A stretch of DNA of 64,000 nucleotides from Mesostigma viride (taxonomy: Eukaryota > Streptophyta > Mesostigmatophyceae > Mesostigmatales > Mesostigmataceae): NCBI GenBank assembly GCA_009746045.1, contig RPFO01000138.1, positions 453,259-517,258 on the forward strand. Reading direction: 5' to 3'. Every line of letters starts with the position of its first letter. Positions within the stretch are counted from its first letter, which is position 1. A program made the translations under genes and the position numbers. The notes below the pieces were generated by a model that was given only the letters and a program-made list of their open reading frames with translations, was not told where the DNA came from and searched no databases. Of the stretch, positions 10,695-23,600 are shown in pieces.

Positions 10695-11672
10695 CTTTCA
10701 CCCACAGGAACGCAATAGAAGGCAAACACAAACTCACACAAAGCAGTTCTTGTACGCAATATTAAGAAAATCCCCTGAGTGGTCTACTGCGCGGTACATG
10801 AACAATGGCTACGCTGGCCTGGCCGAGCCACCGCACCTTTACAGTTGACAGAGTATAGACTATAGACCCCAGCGGACGTTGGGTAAAACGGGCCTCTCTG
10901 GACGCTGGCATGTTTGGTTTCCCGCAGAACAGTGCAGTGGAGATGAAGCCCAGCACACAAAGTACTGTAGTTCGGTGGGTTGCTACTGGAACGTTATAAT
11001 TATGCTGCCCTCAACCCACCCAGGATTGCCAAAAGGCGCGAGCCTGTTCGTCCATAATTATACAATATCTGTATAATGACGCATGCATCGTGAGTAGTGA
11101 CGCTCTGATGTCCCGTCACGATCGTTGTCGAAAAGAAAATTACTTGCATCCGTAGCAGCAATAGGTACTTTATGTAGACGTACGGCAGGCCGTGCTTAAC
11201 ATGTTGTCAGGAAGCGATACCAACAGCAACAACAAAACAGCAGTGAGCAGGGACACAATGCGGTATTAGTTTCGTATTTGGTAATAATTATGGAGTGTAG
11301 CTTGCAGCATTAGTACAAGATGAGTAACTATTTTAGCCGAACGCCTGTAGTCTACAAAAGCTATGGCGGAATTTGGGCTTCACGTGAGGAGTAATTGAGA
11401 TAACTGTTTAATTATATAGGTGTTTTTTTTGAAGACATCATGATAAGATATGCATCGTTCATAGTTCCTTGCTTTTCAGGCCTTTCGCGAGCACCAGCAT
11501 GGCTAGAATGCCGCGCAATTCATTAGCCCATGTCGCGCCCTACTCTAGTTTGTACGTAACTACATCGTCGTACCAGACTCGATTAATTAAATGAGCAAGG
11601 CAGCTCAGAACTGGTAGCCAATGGCCTCTTTACAACATTTACAAAGTAGGTGTGGTTAAGCCCACGTCAACC
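10695..11672. other. Intergenic; nothing recognised
   Basis: Lies between the reverse-strand gene and the start of the forward-strand coiled-coil gene, so it would contain divergent promoters if both are real. I see no core promoter motif I would defend and no repeat. Confidence 0.35.
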
Positions 11673-14600
11673 ATGGATTCTTTGCCTGAGCGGTCTGCAT
11701 CGGTTCCGACGGATGGCAGACGAAATTTGGTGGGCCATCTCAGCCTACCAAACGCCGTCGTTTCCAGGTCAAGCAAACCGGTCTCTACTGGAGGGCGGAT
11801 TTCCGAACGTTCGCTCCCAAAGCTTAAAGGGTAAGTCAACGGCACTACGGTAGAGAGCTGAATAAGAATGCTCCCTGAACGTGATTCTTTATTATGAGTG
11901 AACCCCCCGGCATTTCCCCACGGTTAAGCGACTCCAGCCATCATCTGAATATGCCAGGGCGTTGTTTTCTAGCGCCATACTTCGCACGGCCAGTGGTGTG
12001 CAGTTTGCACGGCCTATGGCGCGTGAATGGTGTGCAGTTTGCACCTTCATATGCGTACGGGAAGGTCAGGCTCCTGTGTAGCTTGAAGAATGTCGGCTGT
12101 GCAGCGTGTGTTGCTTCCCGTTGGGATGAATGGAGCCAGCAGGCATAGCGCCACTTGTGTCAGTTCAGCATCTCACAGAGACTGCCACCCCGGGACGTAA
12201 GTCAAAAAATGCTTTGATCCATTGCAGGCCGGGCAGTCTGTCCCTAGTTTCTCAATTTTGACGGGCGTAACCACTTGCATGTGCTGGTGAAATTATGCGT
12301 GGGGCTGCCTGCCTGTCTGGCAGGTCCCAGCCTGGCCCGACGGTGGTGGAAAGTGCGGTGCAGCGCCGCGCGGCGTCAGTGCTGGGCACTTCCGACTGTG
12401 AAGCGACCAAGCAGGCTAAACTCATCCAGGTAAGCGGCATGTGAGGCTACCAAGCAGGCCAAGCTCATGCACGTAAGTGCCATCCTGCGTGTGTGAAGGG
12501 ACCGAGCGGCCAAACTTATCCATGTGGGTGGCGCGCGCCAGCATTCAGACGATACACAGGGCGCACACTGCCCATACTGGCAGGTACATGCACTTGCGTG
12601 GCGGGATAAACCCTTCAGTGTTCCATAGAGCCGACCCCCATGATCCGCCCCTATGTCCAGAGGTCGCCACCCGGGGTCATGTGCATGCCCCTCATGCGGT
12701 CTGTTCCGTTGGTAACTGCGGCTACCGCCCACAGCTGCATAGTTACGATGTGGTTGCTGCTGTAAGGACCTGCAGGGCGCTGTCGGCTGTGTGCATCCTT
12801 CCTCGAGCTCTGATTGCTACTCATTCTGTGGGCTCCCACGGCAGCCACTGCAGTACCCTGGTGAGAAGTATGCACCTCGCCCATGTGGAGGATTGGCAGC
12901 GCAGTTATGTGGTTGGTGGGGACCAGGGTCAGCCAGCCTGGCCAGGTGTCCACAGGGTAACCCATGGGAGGAAATCTGCATGTGTACAACATCCATGTGC
13001 TTGTGGGCATGCACATGATTCCCCACCCTGCACCGTATCGTCCCTCCTGGGGCTGCCGTGTACTGCCATGCATGCGCTTGTGGCCATCATGCATTTGACC
13101 GCTTTCATCCTTGTCCCTGCCTCCTCACCAAGGTTGACAACCCCCCCACGCTTGCACTTGCTTGCCCATCACGCACGTGCTTGCCCACCCCTGCCAGCTG
13201 GAGAGCCGCAAAGGGCAGAACATGGAGGGGCAGTACAACCGGCTGCACACCGAGGCCGCACGCAAGGAGAGGGAGCTGCAGGTGAGGCACACACATGGGC
13301 GTTGTAAAGGGTACAGCGGGCCCATGTGCGTGAGTAGGTGCACGCCGGAGCGAGCGTTCAGGTATGGAGGGGATGCGAGCACGTTACGGGTAGTTCATGG
13401 GCAAGGGTCTGTGGCGTACCCCTACTCCTTTCCCCCCATACTGACCACGAGGCTGGCGACCCGGTGGCCTCCATCGGCGCACGCAGCAAACCCTCCTGGA
13501 ATGGTGGCGCTGCGTGGCATCCTGTGGCCGGCATTCCAGGTGTCAAGGAACCCCCCTTGTCCGCTGTCCGCTGTCCATTGCCCATGGCATCGTCCCTGGC
13601 CGCCGGCATGCATCTCATCCCAACCGTGTGCTTGCCTCCCCACTCACGCACGCACGTGGAACCCTGGTGGCACCCTGCTGCGCCCTGATGCCCCCTCCCC
13701 CCCCCCATCGCTCCAGAAACTGACGGAGCGACTGCGGGACATCTACCTGTCCATGGGCCTCAACCCCGAGGAGGAGATGGACCCCGCCAAGAAGGCGCTG
13801 CGCTGGCTGGCGCGCATGGAGGAGGAGGAGGTGCGCGTCAAGGCGGCGACGAGCAACAACCCGTTCCTGTCGGGCCCCGAGCCCTCGGATGGGGAGGAGG
13901 AGGCGGAGAGCGAGCGCCTGCCGTACGACAACACGGTGGTGCCAGACTACGTGCAGCTGGTGAGCGCTGGGTCATAAGCACTGCGCGTTGTGCATGGTGG
14001 CCGCGGGTGCTGTCCGCTGCCTTTCCCCGCGCACTTTTGCCACGATACGCACGAAAAATAAGCCGCCCACTCACCTGCCTGCTTGGATGCCAGGCTGCGT
14101 GGAATCACCGCCATCGTTTGCACAAGCCCCCCCCACCGTGTGTGGCCCCATGCCTCAAACTTGCTGTCAACCTTTGCCCCCATGCCTCAAACTTGCTGTC
14201 AACCTTAGCGCACGGACAGCCAACCTTAGCGCACGGACACCCTCTTGCGTCAACCTTAGCGCACGGACACCCTCTTGCGTCAGATTTAGCGCACGGACAC
14301 CCTCTTGCGTCAACCTTAGCGCACGGACACCCTCTTGCGTCAGATTTAGCGCACGGACATCCTCTTGCGTCAACCTTAGCGCACGGACACCCTCTTGCGT
14401 CAACCTTAGCGCACGGACACCCTCTTGCGTCAACCTTAGCGCACGGACACCCTCTTGCGTCAACCTTAGCGCACGGACACCCTCTTGCGTGGTCACGCAC
14501 TGCACTGCCCCTGGATGTTCTTTTGTCAACAGTTCTGCTTGCATCTGGCGTCATGACGACCTCAGGCGTCTGCTGTGGCCTGGCATGCGTCCACCACCCC

Positions 14601-17600
14601 CCTTGCTGCCATCCGCCACCACCTCCCTTGCTGCCATCCACCACCACCCCCCTTGCTGCCATCCGCCACCACCCCCTTGCTGCCATCCGCCGTCTTTCTG
14701 CCTTCAACCCCCCCCCCCCGATGGCAGGTTGAGAACGAAGCGCTGAACAGCGTGCGCGCCGCACACATGCAGCTGCACCTTCAGCTGGAGGAGGTGGGTG
14801 ACGGGTGCCTTTGTTGTGGGTGGCGCATGCCATTGTGGTGGGTGATGGGTGCCCGTGCCGCGCACAGGTCGCCCATGATGTCAGCGCGACCCGTGGTCTG
14901 CTGGCAACGTTTGGTTGCATACCGGAACAGCTGCGTGGCTGCAAGTCGGCGCCCCGCCCCGTGCATATAGCGGGTGGGAAGGCAGCAATCTCCCCGCTCG
15001 TCTGCTGGCACAGTGCATCCTATAATTGCCAGCGCTTGTTCATCCCGCCAGCACGTGCCACAACGACTGCAGTCCTTGTCCCGTTCACGCCAGCACTTGT
15101 CCCATGAACGCCATGGCCTGCCCCATCAATATCGGGGCAGCGTCTCTCTCCGTTACCCAACCCCAGTCATGTGATCCACTCATGGGGAGGCTGTACAAAC
15201 TTGTTGATAAGGGACTGAAATTGCTGCAGCTTGAGAATGCGCTGTGGTCACAAGCCCTCCCACGGACCCACTGGCAGCAGGCCGTGCGGCATGCTCTGCA
15301 TCCTTGTGGCATGATGATGATGCGCCAACCCACAGCACAGGTTGACAGCACTGACCCGCACGGAGCTGTCCTAGTGGGCACAGTGTCACACTGAGTCCTA
15401 GTGGCTACAGTGGGAGGCCACGGTGGGGTGCCCTGTGCCTCGCATGATCATGCTGGCATCCCATGGTATTGCTTGCCCCGCCTTGGTATTGCTGGCCCTC
15501 TCTTGACTTGTTTCGTTGGTGGGGTTGTATCTCCTTGCCCCGCCGGTCGCGATCTTGTCGGTCGCACGCGCAGGTGGTGGAGGACCTGACCGCGGCGCAA
15601 GTGCGCAGCATCGAGTATGAACAGATCTTCCACCGCATTTCCAACGAGGTGCGTTCCTCACCGTGTTGGTGGGGTCATGCCGGGGGAGGGTGGGGCCTAC
15701 AGCCATGGATAGGGGGGCCATCTCCAAGGTAAAGCAGGTGTGGACCTTGCAGCATTGATAGGGTCACGTGTGTGGGGGGGTGCCCCTAGAGCGTGAACAG
15801 GATGGATAGGGATGGGTCGCATATAGTAAGCTTGAGTGGCTATTGGCCTGCAAGTCAAAATCCGCGCTGATCGCTACATAAATCTATTCCGCCATGATGC
15901 TATACTGGGGCAGGGGACGGATCATGCCAGCTAGCTGCGCGCACGTGGCTGAGGGCCGGCGGGCTGCCAGGGGTTGCGCATTCCTGCCTCCTCGCAGCAG
16001 CAGATTGCGTGCACCTTATTTGCTTGCCACGCTGTCTCGATGGGCTTCCCACCATGACGTGGTGGGCGGCTCTGGGAAGCTTCACGTATGGCATCTGACC
16101 GATGGGTCAGGAGCAGCTGACATGCAGGGTAGAGAGCCGGTCTATGGTGCCCATGGCAAAGTTTCGTTTGGAAACATGGCTTGCGCAAGCGGCTGGAAAC
16201 GCATCTGTGTGCCTGGCCAACACAGTGGCTTGCCGGGCACCCCGTTGTGTGCTTGTCTGCCATGGCTCGTGCTTGCGGTCACTGCATGCCTGATGTGGTC
16301 TCTTTCATGCTTGGGTGGCAACCGTGGCTTTATTGGGTCATTTCCTGTACCGGGCGATTGTTGCACCATCTTCTTTTGCATTTGTCAGAAGAAGATGTCT
16401 CACGACATGCGCGCGGAGATGCATGAGCAGGTGTCAGCCATGGAGGAGCAGGTGAGCGATGCGCTGGCACTTGCACCCGTCACCCAGGTGAAACACCAAT
16501 GCATCCAGCTAATGAGCAAACAGTCAGCCTCCAGCATCAAGCACAAACGCGTCCACTATGACCCGTGTTACTGTTGTGTTGAGTCTCGATGCAGCCACGT
16601 GATCGGGCGTGTGACATGGCGATTGCACGTTACAGAAATTGCTGTGGTTAGAGATGGACCATCGGTGATAGCCGGGGCATGTCATCTGGTTAGAGATGGA
16701 CCATCGGTGATAGCCGGGGCATGTCATCTGGTTAGAGATGGACCATCGGTGATAGCCGGGGCATGTCATCTGGTTAGAGATGGACCATCGGTGATAGCCG
16801 GGGCATGTCATCTGGTTAGAGATGGGACATCGGTGATAACCGGGGCATGTCATCTGGTTAGAGATGGACCATCGGTGATAGCCGGGGCATGTCATCTGGT
16901 TAGAGATGGACCATCGGTGATAGCCGGGGCATGTCATCTGGTTAGAGATGGACCATCGGTGATAGCCGGGGCATGTCATCTGGTTAGAGATGGACCATCG
17001 GTGATAGCCGGGGCATGTCATCTGGTTAGAGATGGACCATCGGTGATAGCCGGGGCATGTCATCTGGTTAGAGACGGACCATCGGTGATAGCCGGGGCAT
17101 GTCATCTGGTTAGAGATGGACCATCGGTGATAGCCGGGGCATGTCATCTGGTTAGAGATGGACCATCGGTGATAGCCGGGGCATGTCATCTGGTTAGAGA
17201 TGGACCATCGGTGATAGCCGGGGCATGTCATCTGGTTAGAGATGGACCATCGGTGATAGCCGGGGCATGTCATCTGGTTAGAGATGGACCATTGGTGATA
17301 GCCGGGGCATGTCATCTGGTTAGAGATGGACCATCGGTGATAGCCGGGGCATGTCATCTGGTTAGAGATGGACCATCGGTGATAGCTGGGGCATGTCATC
17401 TGGTTAGAGATGGACCATCGGTGATAGCCGGGGCATGTCATCTGGTTAGAGATGGACCATCGGTGATAGCCGGGGCATGTCATCTGGTTAGAGACGGACC
17501 ATCGGTGATAGCCGGGGCATGTCATCTGGTTAGAGATGGACCATCGGTGATAGCCGGGGCATGTCATCTGGTTAGAGATGGACCATCGGTGATAGCCGGG

Positions 17601-20600
17601 GCATGTCATCTGGTTAGAGATGGACCATCGGTGATAGCCGGGGCATGTCATCTGGTTAGAGATGGACCATCGGTGATAGCTGGGGCATGTCATCTGGTTA
17701 GAGATGGACCATCGGTGATAGCCGGGGCATGTCATCTGGTTAGAGACGGACCATCGGTGATAGCCGGGGCATGTCATCGGGGATCACCCTGTTTTGTCGC
17801 CCTTGGAAACCGTCGAGGGCACTCTTCTGTCAGCTTCCATCCTCTTGCGCCCACTGGCCTGTGGCAGCATTTGCTTTACGTTGGGAAGCGATCGGTCTCT
17901 GGGCTCCAGTACTGACACTTGCAGGGGTAAGCGGGCACGTCTCCTCACCGCCACACCCACAGCACCCGCAGCACCCGCTGTCCAGAAGGGTAGAAGGCAG
18001 CTGGATGTGCATGCTTGTACATGTGGCGCGGGCTGGATGCCTCATGTGGGAGCTGAATGGGATGTCAGGTGATGGTGGGGTCAACGCCTTGAAGCAACCA
18101 AGGCCTTCCAGGCAGGAATTTCCTCCGCAGCTGTTAGGAGCTCTCGCTGCTGATTCACCAGTTGGTGCCCACCATACGGTGGGATGTGGTGTGGTCTGTG
18201 CCACGTTCGTGGAGTGGTGAATGCTGACAGTTAGGCTGGGGCTGGCTACTGCTGCTTCTGACACCGCACCTATCCTGCTGGCCTGCATGACCCCCGCATC
18301 CTTCCCCCTCCCCCCCCCTACACCTCATTCCATGTCCTGTGTGGTGGTTGCCAGATCAAGGAGCACCACCTGGAGAAGGAGCGAAACGAGGCCGAGCTCA
18401 GGGTGGGTGGCGCCTTGCTCGATGGATGGGGATGCTGGCGCGAGGTGGTTTCTTAATGCGAGTAGGGAAGGGCAACATGGGGTTGTTTGCGCACGTGGTG
18501 ATGCGATAGGCACAAGTCTCCGCTGCCGCCGCACCCACCACAGCCATTGCTCCCAGAATGCAGTCCACCAACCCCACGGCTTCGCCATGCTTCCAAACTA
18601 TATCCGTGTGGGCTGCTATCCAAACATCATAGTCCACAAACGTGTGGCTACGGCGAGCATGCAGAGTCGTGCTCCTGGATGAGTGGATGGATGGCATCAA
18701 CAGCATCGCATCATGGCTGCCCCTGGTATCGTTTGCCAGGTGCCTGGCTTGGCTGGCCCCCAGCGATCCCAGCCACCATCAACCATGCATGCGTCTCGTG
18801 GGCAGCCAGCTAGGTGGTGGCCAACACACGCTAGATATGCAATGGGAGCATCAGCAACTCGTGCTGCTTGGCAACCCTGGATGTATTTACCCGCACATGC
18901 CACTGTTCGCATCATGTGGTGCCTGTGCTTCGTGCATCGGTTCGTCCACCCACCGGGCGCCCAGCCCCTCAACCACCCACGAATGACGCACACACGAATG
19001 ACGCTCTTCTTTCTTTTTGCATCGTGAGGCCATGCTTGTTGGCGCTTCCCCAAAACAGATTGAATGAAATGTTCCCAATCTCATAGCCATGCCTCGCATT
19101 CCCCGCCCCCATGCCCCGCCCCCATGCCCCGCCCCCATGCCCCGCTTCCATGCCCCATCCCCATGACCTCACCCTCTTTTGCCGCGCCCCCCCCCCTTTC
19201 CAGCTGGTGGAGAATGCGACGGAGCACGCGTGGGGGGCGCTCGTCATGAAGCGCGCGCTGTGGGAGGCCAAGCGAGCGCTGCTGGTGGAGGCGCTGGGGT
19301 AAGAGGGAGCATGCAGGGGCATGGGGAGGCATGCAGGGGGGTGGGTGCGGTGGGGGGAAACATGCGGGCGCATGCCGGGGCATGGGGAGGGGCAGGCAGG
19401 CAGGGAGGGAGGGAGGGGCTCCAGTTTCTGGACACCTGGCATGTCCTTGTTGTCTTGTCATTTTTGTAGCGGGAATGAGTACCTTCACTCACGGCGGTGA
19501 TTGTCACGCTTATGTCTAATCTTTGTCACGCCGGATCCTTTGCATCGCCTGTCGCCATTCCTCCCCAGGTGTATGCGTGACTTGGTTTGTGCCCGCATGC
19601 CACTTGGTTTGTGGTGTGGCGGACCGTTGCGGATGCTCTCACATGGGCCCCTATTGACAACAAGTCAAGGCAGTTTTTTCGTGTGTCGCACTCATGTGCC
19701 CACCATGCGCAAACCCACCAACCGCTACCCATGTCCATGAATTCATCGCGGGCCGTGCAGGGACCCTGAGCAGCTGGAGGACGAGGTGTTTGACGCATTC
19801 CAGCAGCTGGAGGAGAGCTGGGAGGCAAAGAAGAGGATCCTTGGGATCGACGTGTGAGTTCGTGGGCATGAGTGCGGACGGAGTGGGTGGGGGGGTGGGG
19901 AGGGGGCGAGGGGTCAGGGAGCCTGGCATGAACTGCTCAGACATGCCTCATCCGTGCAAACGGACAAGCATGCTGGCGTTTGATTGCCTTTGGTGGCGGT
20001 AGGGCGGGCCAGATAGTAACAAGGGCAAGTGCACGCATCGGCTGCGCTGGTTGCGTAGAGACGTCGGTAGCGTATCTGTCCCGGCAGCACGGCATGGCTG
20101 CGTTGGATGCGTGATGCATGGGTGGGATTATTCTGCGCGCTGCAATCAACTCCATCAAAGCCCGTCGTGCATCCCTTGCCCTCAAGGCAGCACGTGCACA
20201 ACGCTTTACCCAGCCAGCCCTTATTTGTTTCTGTCTACCACATTAACATGGCATCCCCTGCCATGGCTGCACAGCAACCCCTAGTAAGTCTGTAGTGCCT
20301 CCTCGTCCTTGTTGGCCGATGTGGCGGCATGCGCACAGTTGAACGTTGGATAGGAGGTATTTTAACAAATTCAGTTGTGTCATCACCAACACATGGACTG
20401 GGCGTTGACTTCATGAGCCCTGGACACTGCTTTTGTTCCACCAGCGATGTTGCCGCCTTACTGCCATGTTCATGTCAGCCCCGCTGCAGCCTGTGCCACA
20501 CCCTGTGCCACCCATGCCGCATGCTTGGCCCCAAGCAGCCACCCCAAGGCAACGTGGAAGCTTCCCAATGCAAAGCAGCAACTGGAGGCGGATGCCAAGC

Positions 20601-23600
20601 GTGCTGTGCCGCTGCCCGTCCAGGGCCCGAATGGCCCCGTGGCCATCACACCCACCGTGACGGCCGCCACGCTCAAGCGGCTGAACACCACCACAAGGGG
20701 GGGGGAGCACACTGGCTCGCGCGGCAGCGAAGGCGCGATGCTTGCCACCTCGCCGCCAACAGCCAACAGCGCGCTGGCTAGTGGGGGGGCAGACGGGTGA
20801 GCGATGCGGGACGTGGTGTAGCCGGTGATGCAGCGTATGGCGCCTGTCTGTTATGTGCTGATTTGTGCCTATCGTGTACTTGTGTAGTTGACATTTATTG
20901 TATGGCCGCAATTGCCTTAGCGTCAACTGCATGGTCATTATGGTTTGCGTACGCGATGGCCGTCGTACTAGGACCCACATGCACTTATGCCATCATCCTT
21001 TACCACCTCCACTGAACTTGGCGTCATTGCCATGCCAGTTCCTACCAGTGGAGTCTCTGTCACGAGCTGTCTGCCTTTGATGCGTGGCACAAAGCGTAGC
21101 CACGACGTTGGCCACGTGCGTTCTTGTGTGACCGATCATGAAATGGCGTGGCGGTTCTGAAGGGTTGGGTATGCGCCCGCACTTGTGTGTGTGTGTGTGC
21201 GCACGTGTGTGTGTGTGTCTGTTTGTCTGTGCACGTGTGTGTCTGCATTCTTGTGTGCCGATCTGGATCTGTGCCCGTGTGCCGTATGACAGCGGCGCGC
21301 GGTCCCCCCTGGCCAACGGCGGGACGTCTTCGAGGGGGGAGAACGAAGGCGCGGACTCCCCTGTAAGCTTGTGCCGCATGAACAGAGCTTGTGCCGCATG
21401 AATAGAGCTTGTGCTGCATGTGCCACGTCATCATGGCTGTGTTGCCTGTACGCCATATCCTCTATTTACTATGATCCCCGGGAGATCCCCCCACTCACAG
21501 CAAACATTATGTGTACAGAGCCGTGCAGTGTCGCAACGCTATTCTGTGGGGACTTCGACCAATGGTAGTGCACCGACCCAGCGCATCCATGGAGTGCACG
21601 AACAGAAGATGACAGTCCACGCAAGTCGACCCGCCCACCTCCTGTGCCTGCAGGAGGGCGCGTGGCTGCGCAACGCGGCAGCGGCGGCGGAGAAGCGACG
21701 CGAGCAGCGGCTGGGCAAGTATGCGGCCAGCGTGCTGCACGGCGCGCAGATGCGGAACGCCACGCAGCTCAGCGGTGCGTGCGCAAGCGCAAGGGGGAGG
21801 AGGGGGAGTCTAGGGGCGTACTGGGGTGGGTTGGGGCTTCTGTTTCCAGCATTTCTGTGGTGATGTCAGCATGTTCATGAAAGGGGGTTATAGTGGGTGG
21901 ACTGGAACGGATAAATTTTTTTTCTGGCAGAAGAGAGGTTTTCCCGTGGTAACGTATAACAACATCAGTGTCAAAGCGGAGCAGTTTTTTGTGAAATGAA
22001 GGGTTGGGGTGAATGTATGTGTCCTCACTCGGACATGTGCTTGGCAACACTGTGCTGTATGGTGCTTCTAACGGTCAGAGCGTGACACGTCAGTGGTGAT
22101 AATGCAGTGCATCATGCAAAGCCTTAATTGAAACTGCCTCCTGGTCTCATGCGCTGATCCCACTGGACCCATGCATTATGTGTTTGCATGTGTTTGCGTG
22201 TATTACGTGTCGGTGTTGGTGTCAACTCCCTCCTTTATCTCGGCGTGCTCTGGCGCTCTCTCCCCCCGCCTCCCCCAGATGAGAAACTGCACAACCTGGC
22301 TCAGCTGTTTGAGACGTTGCAAGCGCGCGCGGGGCTGGGTAAGGGGCGCGCGATGGTTCAAAGGGGCGCACAGGAAGGCAAAGGAAGCAAAGGGGGGCAA
22401 AGGGGGGCAAAGGGGGGCAAAGGGGGGCAAAGGGGGGCAAAGGGGGGCATACGGGGGCAAAGGGGGGCAAAGGGGGTGAACGGGTGCAAAGGAAGACTAA
22501 AGATGGCGCTAAAGATGGCGGATGACGGTGCAGGGATGGGACGAAGGCTAAGGCAGCCGAGGGCTACAATCGGAATGACGGGGCCGAATGGATTATCCTA
22601 TGTGGCAAGCCGTGCCACCATTTTGATCGGTGTTCTTGCAGGTGGTAACCTCAAGCCATGAGCTACCTTGCGTGCTCATGGGTCCCTGGCCGTGCTCGTG
22701 CTTGCTTCTGACCTGGATGCTCACACGGGGCGCGACTGTGGGAAGTGCAAGTGTAACGAAGTGCCCAAGTGCTGCCGCATGGATAGGGAATAGCATGCAG
22801 GTGCTCTTTCCGTGCACGCAAGGATACAGGGAGAAAGTGCCGGAGACTAGCGAATTCGGCTCAACATCAGCCACACTACCGTAAACCGCAAAGCCATCCG
22901 TCGGCCAGGCATGCCAACCATTTCTCAAAGATTGCACTAACTATTTTGACTTGCCCCTGGCCGAAACTTGAGTGTCATGGACACCTGGAGGTGGTTCCTG
23001 ATAACTCTTGTGGGTTTGTTCACTGGGGTTGGGGGGGGGCTGTGTGCCATTGGCTCCATGCCCATTGCTGCCATCTTTGCTCACCCAGCATGTCCTAACG
23101 TGCAAGCCTTGCCCTGGAACTGCGACTCGTGAGTGTGTTTTTAATGTTGGGATGGCATGCCCTCGCCGCTGTGGGCCCACGCCTCTCCATCCACCCTGTG
23201 CGCGTATGCCAGACACGGACGACCCGCACAAGATACTTGCGTTAGTCACGGAGCGACTCTCGGCTGGGGACGCCCTCAAAGAGCTGGCCCGCACACGCAA
23301 GGTGAGGGTGCCGCGCTGCACTTGGCACACAATGGCGGGGGGGGAAAGGGGGGAAATGTGAGGGTTAGGGGGGCCCTTACGGTGACCAGCCCTGCACACT
23401 GCTTGGCTCTGCAGATATGTGCCACGCAGCAGCACGGCGCCGGACGCAAGCAGCCATCAAGGCAATGTGGAGGCCGCAGCACAACAAACAAGGAATCAAT
23501 GGCTGCATCTCCGGCCTCGTCCTTGCGCCCCCAAGGCCTAACTGTTTGTCCTGTGCTAAGGCATGCTGTCTGTCCCTCCCAACGTGGCGAGGTAGCCACA

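Noticed and set aside
12477-13307. 276-residue forward frame
   Set aside because: It overlaps introns and exon 3 in a different frame from the supported exon; the composition is intron-like.
14199-14490. Regular 30-bp repeats as a possible CRISPR array
   Set aside because: Units are directly adjacent with no unique spacers, there are no cas genes, and the context is a eukaryotic intron.
15894-17915. 673-residue open frame with a 14-residue repeat, and its reverse-strand 417-residue counterpart
   Set aside because: Both exist only because the 42-bp minisatellite is a multiple of three; the array lies in an intron between phase-consistent exons 7 and 8.
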